DNA from: Acidobacteriaceae bacterium KBS 83
GTDB taxonomy: Bacteria; Acidobacteriota; Terriglobia; Terriglobales; Acidobacteriaceae
DNA: 64,000 nucleotides
NCBI GenBank assembly: GCA_000381585.1
Contig: KB906735.1
Span: 1 to 64,000, forward strand
Direction: 5' to 3'
Each line of letters begins with the position of its first letter. Position 1 is the stretch's first letter. Both the position numbers and the translations under genes were made by a program. The notes beneath the pieces are model-generated. The model saw only the letters and a program-made list of their open reading frames with translations, ran no database searches and was not told the origin of the DNA. This document shows, piece by piece, positions 1 through 7,061 of this stretch.

Positions 1-1
1 G

Positions 2-481
2 CTGGAAGTTGTTGAAGCGATCACATCAGTCTGGGGAGGCGATCGCGTCGCAGTGCGCATCGCACCCGCCGGTGCCTGGAACCACATGCGGGATAGCAAT
101 CCTGCCGCTCTGTTCACATACGTCGCAGAGCACTTAAACCGATTCGGCCTTGCCTACCTGCACATCATAGAGCCACGTGTAAAGGGAAACGTGACCATCG
201 ATGAGGAGCGGGGCCCGGTTGCCGCCCAGCAACTTCGGAAAGTTTTCAAGGGGAAGATCATCGCAGCGGGCGGCTTCGAGCCCGAGACAGCAGAATCCGC
301 GATCGAGACCGGCGTCGCCGATGCCGTGGCCTTCGGGCGTCACTTCGTGGCAAATCCCGACTTGCCGCTGCGCATCAAAGAGGACCTTGCGCTCACACCG
401 TATGACCGAGATACCTTCTACACTTTCGACTCAGTGGGCTATAACGATTACCCCTTCGCCAACGAATTGGCGTCCCGCTAG
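2..481 (+). CDS. Old Yellow Enzyme family NADH:flavin oxidoreductase, C-terminal part (5' end outside window)
   Basis: The reading frame is open from base 2, so the 159 residues are the C-terminal part of a longer protein. The family is FMN-dependent ene reductases (NemA / 12-oxophytodienoate reductase type), which reduce activated C=C bonds with NAD(P)H in the cytosol. Signs of this are the RIAPAG strand, the segment GLAYLHIIEP, the phosphate-binding stretch IIAAGGFEPETAE, and AVAFGRHFVANPDLPLRIK, which is the classic FGR..IANPDL block near the FMN phosphate. The C-terminus with FYTFDSVGYNDYP matches the usual tail (FY..G..GYTDYP). Family members are about 360 residues, so a little over half is missing upstream. 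No neighbour in the window relates to its function. Confidence 0.93.
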   Translation: MEVVEAITSVWGGDRVAVRIAPAGAWNHMRDSNPAALFTYVAEHLNRFGLAYLHIIEPRVKGNVTIDEERGPVAAQQLRKVFKGKIIAAGGFEPETAESAIETGVADAVAFGRHFVANPDLPLRIKEDLALTPYDRDTFYTFDSVGYNDYPFANELASR

Positions 482-890
482 TTCCCGGGAGAGCTCTCAA
501 GTGACATGCCCTGGATGCTTCTACGTTCTGCGCACGTCACTTCCGGAGCCGAAGCCATAGCAAGGGTCCCCAAGGATTGTCGGCCATTCGAAAGTTACGG
601 GCGCGATCATCGTTGGTTGTGCCGAATCAGCGTCTCGCTGGCGAAGATGATCAGCGAACTTCTTCGAGAATGTTGCTGGCAACCATCGTTGTACTGTGTC
701 CCTGAGCGATTTTTGTCGACTGCTGAGTTCAAATTATTCCCGTACTTTCGGGTACACGTTCGGGTACAGACATCAGTTTGGGCAAATTGCGGCAAACTAC
801 GCTAAATTACAGATGGGAATGGGTTTAGCTGGTTCGCTAATTACGCTCAATTTCGCCTATTTTACATAGACTTACGGTATTCTCGGGAAA
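482..890. other. Intergenic stretch before the tRNA fragment, no gene seen
   Basis: I see no coding sequence here; the short open frames have no recognisable composition or motif. The distal part is AT-richer and holds a 12-bp-spaced direct repeat TTCGGGTACA at 747-756 and 759-768, followed by GGGCAAATTGCGGCAAAC. Short repeats next to a tRNA-derived att site often are arm-type integrase binding sites, so this may be the eroded end of an older insertion. That is inference. Confidence 0.4.
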
Positions 891-944
891 CTCAAAATCC
901 GCCGGCCTTCGGGCCGTGGGGGTTCGACCCCCCTCCCGGCACCA
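891..944 (+). repeat. tRNA-Leu(CAA) 3' fragment, left att-like site
   Basis: Identity to a leucine tRNA begins at the anticodon loop (CTCAAAA, anticodon CAA). It continues through the 3' anticodon strand, a variable-arm hairpin (GCCGGCCTTCGGGCC), the T arm with the GTTCGAC loop, and the acceptor end CCCGGCACCA. The sequence upstream cannot pair to form the anticodon, D or acceptor stems, so this is not a functional tRNA. A tRNA fragment that starts at the anticodon loop is what a tyrosine-recombinase insertion into a tRNA gene leaves behind. A second copy lies at 2821-2871. Confidence 0.85.
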
Positions 945-1003
945 AAGAATCAACAACTTATCGTCACTCGCAGATTCCGGATCCCCGAAATGTCACCGCT
1001 CGC

Positions 1004-1025
1004 TGTCAGTTTTGGTGTCAGTTCG
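1004..1025 (+). repeat. TGTCAG direct repeats, left end of tRNA-flanked module
   Basis: Two TGTCAGTT(T/C) units sit 12 bp apart (1004 and 1016), 60 bp inside the left tRNA fragment. A longer, slightly diverged version is found inside the right end at 2684-2717 in the same orientation. Paired repeats at both ends of an element look like arm-type binding sites for an integrase or excisionase, but no protein is available to test this. Confidence 0.5.
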
Positions 1026-1073
1026 ATCTCTAAAATCACCATCTTTATACGGTCTTTCTTGCTGAGGCTCACC

Positions 1074-1174
1074 CTAGGATCTGCTAGGAATCACTAGGAT
1101 CCCTATGAATCGCTAGGACCATCGCTAGAACTCCTTAGAAATCGCTACGATCCTAGGGAATTCTAAAGAAATCG
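1074..1174. repeat. Ten degenerate 10-bp tandem repeats, consensus CTAGGAATCG
   Basis: Units begin at about 1074, 1084, 1094, 1103, 1113, 1125, 1135, 1145, 1153 and 1163, a spacing of 8-12 bp that is mostly 10. Six units contain CTAG, a tetranucleotide that is scarce in most bacterial genomes. The array lies between the left att-like site and the 3' end of the HEPN-like gene (stop at 1276). Spacing close to one helical turn puts every CTAG on the same DNA face, as in cooperative protein binding or curved DNA. It is not a CRISPR, because the units are too short and have no spacers. Confidence 0.7.
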
Positions 1175-1275
1175 CGTAATAGAAGTGACCAAAGCCCCGA
1201 TGTAGAAGGGCTCGACGGAGTCAAAGTCCGCTGCGTCTTTCGTTCCCGAAAAGGAACTGCATTGCGGGTATACGA

Positions 1276-2064
1276 CTAGAGCAAAGTATTTTCCACGTAT
1301 TGAACGCCTTTAGGAGACAACGTGACAGTCTCGGTCTCACGATCGAATTCTAGGAGACGCGCCTTGTGTAGAGCTCCGATCACTTTGCTCTTAAAAACTC
1401 CTGGATTCGAGTATTCCACCCAATCACACAAGTCCTCGAATAACACGGCAGAATCGACGGATGAGTAGAGAAGCACCAGCACTTGGTCCTTGGCAACGAG
1501 CCCATCTTTTAGGACACGCTTCTTCCCAGCGACCTCCCAAATGATTGGCAACTGCCTGACGGAAAGCCCGTCCACGAGATCCTGCGCTTCTTCGAGAGAC
1601 ATTCCATGATTGATTCTGATTAGCTCACACAGAATCCAGTCAGCTGTCCGCGCCATCGCGGCAATGTCGATTGCGTTTGCATCGACATCTCCACCAACAT
1701 GTCCGATCCCGCGCTTGTTGCGCATTGTGTAGAGGAACACTAGGGCTCTGGGCAATACCACTCGCTCGGATTCCGATGCCTGAGTGACAGGAGCACTGAC
1801 GAGTCGCCGACATTCATCCGCAAAGTTTGCGATTCTCGTCCCGAAAGGTGTATGCGACCCGTGAACCTTCTCTTGCAGAAGCCTTATGACGGCCTCGCAA
1901 AACTTTGCGACCGCCATCCCTGCCGAATCATGCCGCATTGCAAGACAGTTCTTCTTGATGGCTAGGTAGCTAGTGGTAAGTTTCGTACGAAATGCCTTGG
2001 GGACCTTGGCGAGCGCAACCTCCAACAACGAATTAGGGTTTTTTGTATTCGTATTGGCTATCAT
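1276..2064 (-). CDS. HEPN-like protein with C-terminal winged helix (candidate toxin/defence effector)
   Basis: This is a 262-residue cytosolic protein with no signal peptide. Residues 10-90 are helical (FCEAVIRLLQ, FADECRRL). R115-N116-x5-H122 in LYTMRNKRGIGHVGG fits the R[N/D/H]x4-6H signature of HEPN-fold RNases, which act in toxin-antitoxin and abortive-infection systems. Residues 188-262 (VLVLLYSSVDSAV, FKSKVIGALHKARLLEF, VTLSPKGVQYVE) look like a winged helix-turn-helix. The start codon overlaps the 3' end of the upstream partner gene by 32 bp, so the two are translationally linked. I know similar proteins only as hypothetical proteins; ribonuclease activity is inferred from one motif. 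Base composition looks more AT-rich than the core genes, which fits a transferred module. Confidence 0.72.
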   Translation of the reverse strand: MIANTNTKNPNSLLEVALAKVPKAFRTKLTTSYLAIKKNCLAMRHDSAGMAVAKFCEAVIRLLQEKVHGSHTPFGTRIANFADECRRLVSAPVTQASESERVVLPRALVFLYTMRNKRGIGHVGGDVDANAIDIAAMARTADWILCELIRINHGMSLEEAQDLVDGLSVRQLPIIWEVAGKKRVLKDGLVAKDQVLVLLYSSVDSAVLFEDLCDWVEYSNPGVFKSKVIGALHKARLLEFDRETETVTLSPKGVQYVENTLL

Positions 2065-2491
2065 TGTTTTTCTGTCGAATCAATTCATTGCTCCGTACTA
2101 ACCGAGCGAGCTTGCCCGAGAAATCACTCGCTCTGAAATTCCGCGCGAGATTGACCTTGCAATGCTTAATGATGTCGCCAATCGTGCGGTACGTGTTGAA
2201 GAAATCACCCTCGACTAAGTTCGTCAGCGTAGACTTTGCACCGTTTCCAGATGCCACTTTCTTGGGGCTCTCCTGTGTAGATGGCTTTCCCCCACTTTTA
2301 CGGCTTCCTACTTTCTTCGCAGTCCGAGAATTGTGTGCACTAGCGCCTGGCTCCGGCACTTGGCTTCCCGTTGTTTGTCGTTGGTCGAAGATCAATTCCA
2401 AAATACGGAGCTGTACGGCTTCCGACTTGAATTGGTTTAGCAATGTCGCGAGTTCCGAAAGCTCGCTCTTAATCTCTGAAAGCTTCTGCAT
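2033..2491 (-). CDS. Coiled-coil / winged-helix small protein, partner of the HEPN-like gene
   Basis: The likely start is ATG at 2491, giving 152 residues that begin MQKLSEIKSEL. A GGGG stretch lies about 8 bases upstream. An in-frame start at 2644 would add 51 residues with no family character. Residues 1-40 form an amphipathic coiled coil, 55-85 are a basic linker rich in K, S and G, and 88-152 look like a small DNA- or protein-binding domain (EGDFFNTYRTIGDI, SGKLARLVRSNELIRQK, QYEYKK). It lies upstream of and overlaps the HEPN-like gene, the arrangement of an antitoxin or adaptor before its effector. Function is not known. Confidence 0.65.
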   Translation of the reverse strand: MQKLSEIKSELSELATLLNQFKSEAVQLRILELIFDQRQTTGSQVPEPGASAHNSRTAKKVGSRKSGGKPSTQESPKKVASGNGAKSTLTNLVEGDFFNTYRTIGDIIKHCKVNLARNFRASDFSGKLARLVRSNELIRQKNNDSQYEYKKP

Positions 2492-2683
2492 GATGTTGGC
2501 CCCGCTACCAAAAGCTGTGTGCCTCAATGTACAGGAAGCGTCAACGGACGGTGGATCACACAATCGTGTTCCACGAACCGTGAGAACGTCACCTACGCAC
2601 GAACGTGTCGCAACGGGCCGAGAGATTCTCAACGCGAGGGCCAATTTGTAACTCGAAGGTGTTGCGGGAGACTCACCTATTAG

Positions 2684-2717
2684 TGTCAGCTTTGGTGCCA
2701 GTTTCAGTGTCAGTTCG
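2684..2717 (+). repeat. TGTCAG direct repeats, right end of tRNA-flanked module
   Basis: Three related units (TGTCAGCTT, TGCCAGTT, TGTCAGTTCG) mirror the pair at 1004-1025 in the same orientation, about 105 bp inside the right tRNA fragment. They are candidate arm-type integrase sites. The middle unit is diverged by a T-to-C change. Confidence 0.5.
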
Positions 2718-2820
2718 GGGCGAAATATCGTGCAAAACTATGCGTCTCCACGCATCGATTTGATACGATTTTGCGGCTAGATTAGCATTAAGTCGTTTAG
2801 AACGAATACCATTGCAGCGT

Positions 2821-2871
2821 CCTCAAATCCGCCGGCCTTCGGGCGTGGGGGTTCGCCCCCCTCCCGGCACC
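2821..2871 (+). repeat. tRNA-Leu(CAA) 3' fragment, right att-like site
   Basis: This is a second copy of the sequence at 891-944. It differs only by three single-base deletions: one A in the anticodon loop, one C in the variable arm and one A in the T loop. It ends with CCCGGCACC but lacks the final A of CCA. It is in the same orientation as the left copy, so the two form a direct repeat about 1.93 kb apart, the geometry of attL and attR. The deletions would destroy tRNA folding, so this copy is also not a gene. Confidence 0.85.
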
Positions 2872-2898
2872 GATGAAATCAATCATCTAACTGTTTGT

Positions 2899-2997
2899 TC
2901 AGAATTTCCGGCACTGCTTTGACAGCGCCTCGCTCACGTCACCGCGAGTCTTGCCGTAGAGCAATTTTTGGTGCGGCTTTCCACCCGGCTTGTGTCG
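2899..2997 (-). pseudogene. Tyrosine integrase N-terminal fragment (tentative)
   Basis: Read leftward, the frame gives RHKPGGKPHQKLLYGKTRGD followed by VSEALSKQCR and a stop. The GKTRGDVSEAL block resembles the arm-binding N-terminal region of phage-type integrases (YGKTkkEv.ekL). No catalytic domain follows. It abuts the right tRNA fragment, where an integrase gene is expected. The piece is short, so the call rests on one motif and its position. Confidence 0.4.
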
Positions 2998-3087
2998 AGG
3001 GAGACTTGAGCACACCAACGGCAGCGTCGGTAACTCGAACATTCACCTGACCATCTTCGAACTGATTTTGACTTCAGGGCAGTCACG

Positions 3088-3384
3088 TTACTTGCTCCTG
3101 GGTTCTCCAGCCGATCGTCTCTTTTTGGTCTGTGGCGTGATCTTCACTTTTCCGCCTTTGACGAAATCTTGATATCTGTTCTTCAAATACTTTCTGCGAT
3201 GTTTCGTCAAATTCTCAAATCGATTCATGGCGCTTTCACCTGCATCGTGACGAGCACGATAACTGATTGGATGTTCTTGCGAAGAACGACTGGCCACATT
3301 CGCACTGACGGACTCGATCCAGCATCCCGAACTCGACCAGCTCTAGAATTGCGTGGGCGGCCTTGACCTAGCCGTATGGATACT
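3088..3384 (-). pseudogene. Frameshifted zinc-ribbon protein remnant
   Basis: Read leftward, one frame gives AHAILELVEFGMLDRVRQ, then CECGQSFFARTSNQLSC and SSRCR. This is a four-cysteine ribbon (CxC...CxxxC) like those in the C-terminal part of a family of mobile-island proteins. The frame ends in TGA just after the ribbon, and the basic tail (NRFENLTKHRRKYLKNRYQD) continues in another frame to a stop at 3088. An in-frame TAG also interrupts DPKYPYG before the alanine-rich helix. At least one frameshift and one nonsense change make this a dead gene. The upstream half, which should extend beyond 3384, cannot be followed reliably. Confidence 0.6.
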
Positions 3385-3556
3385 TTGGATCAGCGGGATG
3401 TGGTGGTAGAACGGAATGTGACTCTGTTAGCTCCTCGAGTCGGTCATAGCGATCCCTAGGTCATTGAGCCATTTATCCGGTTCTATTTTCTATGCGATTC
3501 AGCCATTCAATCAAAGACATATGCGCGATCTTCAACTGTTTCCGTTGTCCAGATGT

Positions 3557-3650
3557 TCCGACCGGTTGAAGGTACTTGCGTGGGATCGCGATGGTTTGTG
3601 CTCTGGTATCAGCGGCTCGAGGCTGGAGTTTTCAAGTTGCCGCGCATGAC
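3557..3650 (+). pseudogene. IS66-family TnpB (accessory protein) remnant
   Basis: The frame at 3557 reads SDRLKVLAWDRDGL and, after a one-base shift near 3598, continues as LWYQRLEAGVFKLPR. Together they match the conserved core of IS66 Orf2/TnpB (DRLKvLyWDrdGlalWYKRLE.G.F..P). The rest of the about 110-residue protein and the large TnpC transposase are absent. This is a small scar in the same degraded region as the integrase and zinc-ribbon fragments. Confidence 0.7.
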
Positions 3651-4120
3651 GATTGTGCTGCTCCTCTTTCCGGGAAAGTCCGGCGCATTACCCCCCACCG
3701 AGGTTATCTCGGCGCAGAAGGGGAAGCCGACTTGTCAAGGTCTTGCCCTGTGCAGCCGTTTCCAGCTTCGTGCCTGGGTAAGTCCACGATGGCTCACGGC
3801 GTCTCTGCCAAGCGAATTCCGGGACAATCGCGAGACAATTCAGTTGCATTGCATATGCAAGAAATCTCCTAGTTCGCGACAGCTTTAGTCCCCATGAGTT
3901 GCCTTTGAACCCATCGTCTCCGGTCAAAACTTTACTGCCAACAGTCAGATTAATAAGCATTTATGTGGCGGCTACGGCTAACAGCCCAATTAATCGATTC
4001 GCTAACCCCATTTGGTAATCCACGTGCTTAATCGGTAGGCACAGCGTGAAGATAAGACTCTCAACCGGAGTCTGTCTTCACAGAAACCACTTGTGGGTAG
4101 CCCCGCCATGGAGAACCTGT
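3651..4120. other. Intergenic stretch upstream of the sugar operon
   Basis: I see no supported gene. The stretch runs from the IS66 scar to the start of the dehydratase gene. It becomes AT-rich from about 3930 (ATTAATAAGCATTTATG), the probable promoter zone of the rightward three-gene operon, though no unambiguous -35/-10 pair stands out. Confidence 0.35.
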
Positions 4121-5077
4121 TTGAACGACAAAACGATTCTGATCACTGGCGGGACTGGATTCGTCGGTAAGAGACTCGGACTCGCATTGAAACCCGACTA
4201 TCGGATTATTCTCGCGGCCCGTAACAATAAACTCGCAAGGCAAGCTCAGGATTGCACGGGCTGTGAAGCCGTGCCACTCGACGTAACGAATATTGAGTCG
4301 GTTCGTGACATCGTGGTGGCAGAGCGTCCTAACATCATCATCCACGCAGCGGCGACCAAATTCGTGGACAACGCCGAACACCAACCCATGGAGTGCATTG
4401 ATGTAAATGTTCTTGGCTCACAAAACGTCGCGCGGGTCGCCATGGAACGCGGCGTGGAAACCGTGATTGGTCTCTCAACGGACAAGGCATCACCTCCCGT
4501 CCGAAATACCTACGGCATGTCTAAGGCCCTTATGGAGCGTATCTTCTGCTCCTGCAATCGCATGACTGACACCAGGTTTATATGCGTGCGATTCGGCAAT
4601 GTTGTATGGTCCACGGCGTCGGTATTTCCGCTTTGGAGGAGCATGCACGAGCGGACTGGCGTCATAGGCACAACCGGCCCTGAGATGCGGCGGTTCTTTT
4701 TCACTGTTGACCAATCTGTTGAACTCGTTTTGGAAGCGCTAAAAAACGCCGATCGGTTCCAAGGCAAAGTACTATCCCGCAAGATGAAGGCGGCGCAAAT
4801 CGAAGACATCTTGCGCGTGTGGTGCAAGCATAAAGGTGGCAACTGGGAGAGGGTGGCAGGACGTCCAGGCGAGCGCGACGATGAATTCCTGATTGGCGAT
4901 ATCGAGATTCCCTATACCTCTGAATTGGAGTTGGATGGCGTCACGCATTACCTACTCTCCTTCAACGAGAAGGTGGAAAAGCCAGTGTCCTTCGGACTGT
5001 CGTCGGCAAATACCGACCGGCTGACCGATGCTGAAATCCTGGATTTGATTAGCAATCCACCACTCGAGGAGGTGTAG
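4121..5077 (+). CDS. NAD(P)-dependent SDR, CapD/PseB-like nucleotide-sugar 4,6-dehydratase or epimerase
   Basis: The protein has a Rossmann start ILITGGTGFVGKRL, a PLDVTN acidic-residue loop, HAAATKFVDNAE and LSTDKASPP. The active-site block NTYGMSKALME follows, with Tyr-x3-Lys as YGMSK. The STDKA...K arrangement is characteristic of the FlaA1/PseB/CapD branch, which dehydrates UDP-GlcNAc or epimerises UDP-sugars for surface glycans. The best start is TTG at 4121 (318 residues), six bases after a GGAGA site; an ATG at 4046 would add 25 residues before the glycine motif with no Rossmann character. A nucleotidyltransferase follows after 3 bp and a GT2 after that, forming one operon. The exact substrate cannot be told. 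Confidence 0.85.
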   Translation: MNDKTILITGGTGFVGKRLGLALKPDYRIILAARNNKLARQAQDCTGCEAVPLDVTNIESVRDIVVAERPNIIIHAAATKFVDNAEHQPMECIDVNVLGSQNVARVAMERGVETVIGLSTDKASPPVRNTYGMSKALMERIFCSCNRMTDTRFICVRFGNVVWSTASVFPLWRSMHERTGVIGTTGPEMRRFFFTVDQSVELVLEALKNADRFQGKVLSRKMKAAQIEDILRVWCKHKGGNWERVAGRPGERDDEFLIGDIEIPYTSELELDGVTHYLLSFNEKVEKPVSFGLSSANTDRLTDAEILDLISNPPLEEV

Positions 5078-5080
5078 GGT

Positions 5081-5767
5081 ATGGCACGCATCCGGCATGC
5101 ACTCATAATGGCTGCGGGGCGTGGCGTGCGTATGATGCCGCTGACGGCTGTCATCCCTAAACCAATGGCCCCCTATCTAGGCTCGACACTCATCGCCGAT
5201 GGGATCCGCCGGATTCGTGGGCACGTTGACGTGATTCATATCACAGTTGGGTATAAAGGACCGAAACTCGCTGAGCACGTGATCGAGCTCGGAGTTGATT
5301 GCGTTTACAACACCAGCGGCAAAGGAAACTCCTGGTGGATTTACAACACGATGCTCAAGTACGTGGACGAACCTCTGCTTGTACTGACTTGCGACAACGT
5401 TGTGGAACTCGATTTTGAACAGTTAGAGCGGGAATACGCCCGGCATAACAGCCCTGCGTGCATGGTCGTTCCAGTCGCCCCCGTCCCGGGACTGGAGGGT
5501 GACTTCATCTTTCAAGAGGATGATGTAGTGACGAGGCTAGATCGGGATACGCGATCCGACAGGTATTGCTCCGGGATTCAAGTTCTAAATCCCGCAATGA
5601 TCAACCGCATCACTTCGCAGCAGGAGGACTTTTACGCGGTTTGGGAGCAGCTGATTCCCAAGCGCCAAGTCTGTTGCTCGTCAATTTATCCCAAGCGCTG
5701 GTTTGCTGTGGACACATTCGAGCAGCTCTCCTCGATTAACGAAATGGTAATGTCGTCCGCGTCGTAG
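5081..5767 (+). CDS. Sugar-1-phosphate nucleotidyltransferase (NTP transferase family)
   Basis: The N-terminal motif is MAAGRGVRMMPLTAVIPKP, the G-x-G-x-R...PLT...PKP nucleotide-binding signature of enzymes that make NDP-sugars from NTP and sugar-1-phosphate. TCDNVVEL supplies the metal-binding Asp seen as D-x-D/N in the family, and FAVDTFEQL is the usual C-terminal second metal site. At 228 residues it is a short, single-domain member without a left-handed beta-helix. The start follows AGGAGGTG at good distance and lies 3 bp after the SDR stop. The pair probably supplies an activated sugar to the GT2 downstream. Confidence 0.88.
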   Translation: MARIRHALIMAAGRGVRMMPLTAVIPKPMAPYLGSTLIADGIRRIRGHVDVIHITVGYKGPKLAEHVIELGVDCVYNTSGKGNSWWIYNTMLKYVDEPLLVLTCDNVVELDFEQLEREYARHNSPACMVVPVAPVPGLEGDFIFQEDDVVTRLDRDTRSDRYCSGIQVLNPAMINRITSQQEDFYAVWEQLIPKRQVCCSSIYPKRWFAVDTFEQLSSINEMVMSSAS

Positions 5768-5801
5768 CTGAAGTACTTTCCCGACGGAAGGTTGCCCCGA
5801 T

Positions 5802-6791
5802 ATGAAGATGCCCGCAGTTTCAGTAGTCATACTGACCCACAACCGCAAGGACCTTTTACGTCAGTCATTAAGCAGTTGCCTCGCATTGAATTGGCCCGAA
5901 TTGGAATTCATAGTTGTTGACAACGTCTCGACTGACGGAACCACGGAGATGATCCAAGAAGAGTTCGGCTCGAGAGTGCGCGTGATTCGCCGGACGGTGG
6001 ATTCTCCTACCGCTGGCCGGAATGAGGGCTTTCGTTGTGCGAAGGGAGATTTCATTCTTTCCCTAGACAACGACATGGTTGTTTTGGATCCCGAGAGCAT
6101 ACATAAGGCCGTGGCACTCTTCCATCAGTTTCCAAAGGTGGGACTTCTGACGTTGCGGATCGCAGGAGTGGAAGACCCGGGCAACCCACTACGTGAACAC
6201 TGGTGGCATCCGGTGCCGTTTGAGATCGGAAAACACCGCTTCTGCTTTACCGACTACTTCAGTGAGGGCGCGCTGTTTATAAGAGCCTCAACCTTCCGCG
6301 ACACCGGCGGTTACGACGACGACTATTTTGCCTGCTTCGAGGCCGTAGATCTTGCGCTTCGCATTCTGCGCGCCGGTTACGACATTCTTTATGTGCCCAC
6401 AATCGGGACTGTGGAACTGCAGGTAAGTCGACACGAGAGAAAGACCCGCAGCCAACGCAACTACTACTTCCTACGGAACAAGATTTGGACAGCGTGGAAG
6501 AATTGTACGCTAATGCGCGCGATCAGCTTTGTTGGGCCGCGCATTTTGAAAGACGGCCTGCTGTCGGTTCAAAATGGTTGGTTCGATTTGTGGTTTCGCG
6601 CCGTGAGGGAAGGAATCGCGGCTCCCTCCATGATCCGCCGTAAACGGGATCCTCTGCCGCGATCCGCCTGGAAACGTATCCGGCATATACGCAAAGGTCA
6701 TACCTGGGAACTGAAAGAGACGCCCCCATCGGCACTGCAATTAGAGCTACTCATTCCTGCTGAGACAACAGTGGGTGCAATTGGTTCTTGA
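5802..6791 (+). CDS. Glycosyltransferase family 2
   Basis: This 329-residue GT-A protein opens with SVVILTHNRKDLLRQSL and VVDNVSTDGTTEMI and has the metal-binding DND in LSLDNDMVVLD. The acceptor region GGYDDDYFACFEAVDLALRI corresponds to the ED-type catalytic block, although the residue here is EAVD. The layout resembles rhamnosyltransferase-type GT2 enzymes (WbbL-like). No strong transmembrane segment is obvious, so it likely works at the inner face of the membrane. It is the last gene of the 4121-6791 operon. Confidence 0.85.
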   Translation: MKMPAVSVVILTHNRKDLLRQSLSSCLALNWPELEFIVVDNVSTDGTTEMIQEEFGSRVRVIRRTVDSPTAGRNEGFRCAKGDFILSLDNDMVVLDPESIHKAVALFHQFPKVGLLTLRIAGVEDPGNPLREHWWHPVPFEIGKHRFCFTDYFSEGALFIRASTFRDTGGYDDDYFACFEAVDLALRILRAGYDILYVPTIGTVELQVSRHERKTRSQRNYYFLRNKIWTAWKNCTLMRAISFVGPRILKDGLLSVQNGWFDLWFRAVREGIAAPSMIRRKRDPLPRSAWKRIRHIRKGHTWELKETPPSALQLELLIPAETTVGAIGS

Positions 6792-6916
6792 GTGTTGATC
6801 CCTGCACCACGTCGGCACTTTCTATTAAGAATTGCTGCAAAGAACCGCAGCTTGAACGCAGATTCCTTACGACTTTCGTGTGTGTTACGCGGACCACGTG
6901 CTCTACGCAGGATGGG

Positions 6917-6936
6917 AAGCCTGTTTTTGCAGGCTT
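6917..6936. terminator. Hairpin after the sugar operon (terminator-like)
   Basis: AAGCCTG pairs perfectly with CAGGCTT around a six-base loop. It lies 126 bp after the GT2 stop and before the convergent outer-membrane protein gene. There is no clear T-run, so intrinsic termination is uncertain. I see no supported gene elsewhere in 6792-7061. Confidence 0.35.
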
Positions 6937-7061
6937 GGACGGTTTGCGGCCTTTGGTTTGTAGCTTTGCGGATGCGGCACCGGATTTCATGGGACCTCCG
7001 TTGATGTCTTTGGAGTTTGGCCGTTGGATTCCAGCCGCCCACAGTCGACCGCTTTGTAGCT

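Noticed and set aside
891-944. A complete tRNA-Leu gene
   Set aside because: Only the 3' half is present; upstream sequence cannot form D, anticodon 5' or acceptor strands.
6751-6990. A 79-codon minus-strand open frame with a Lys/Ser/Pro-rich start
   Set aside because: No ribosome-binding site or family match; overlaps the 3' end of the GT2 gene in antisense.
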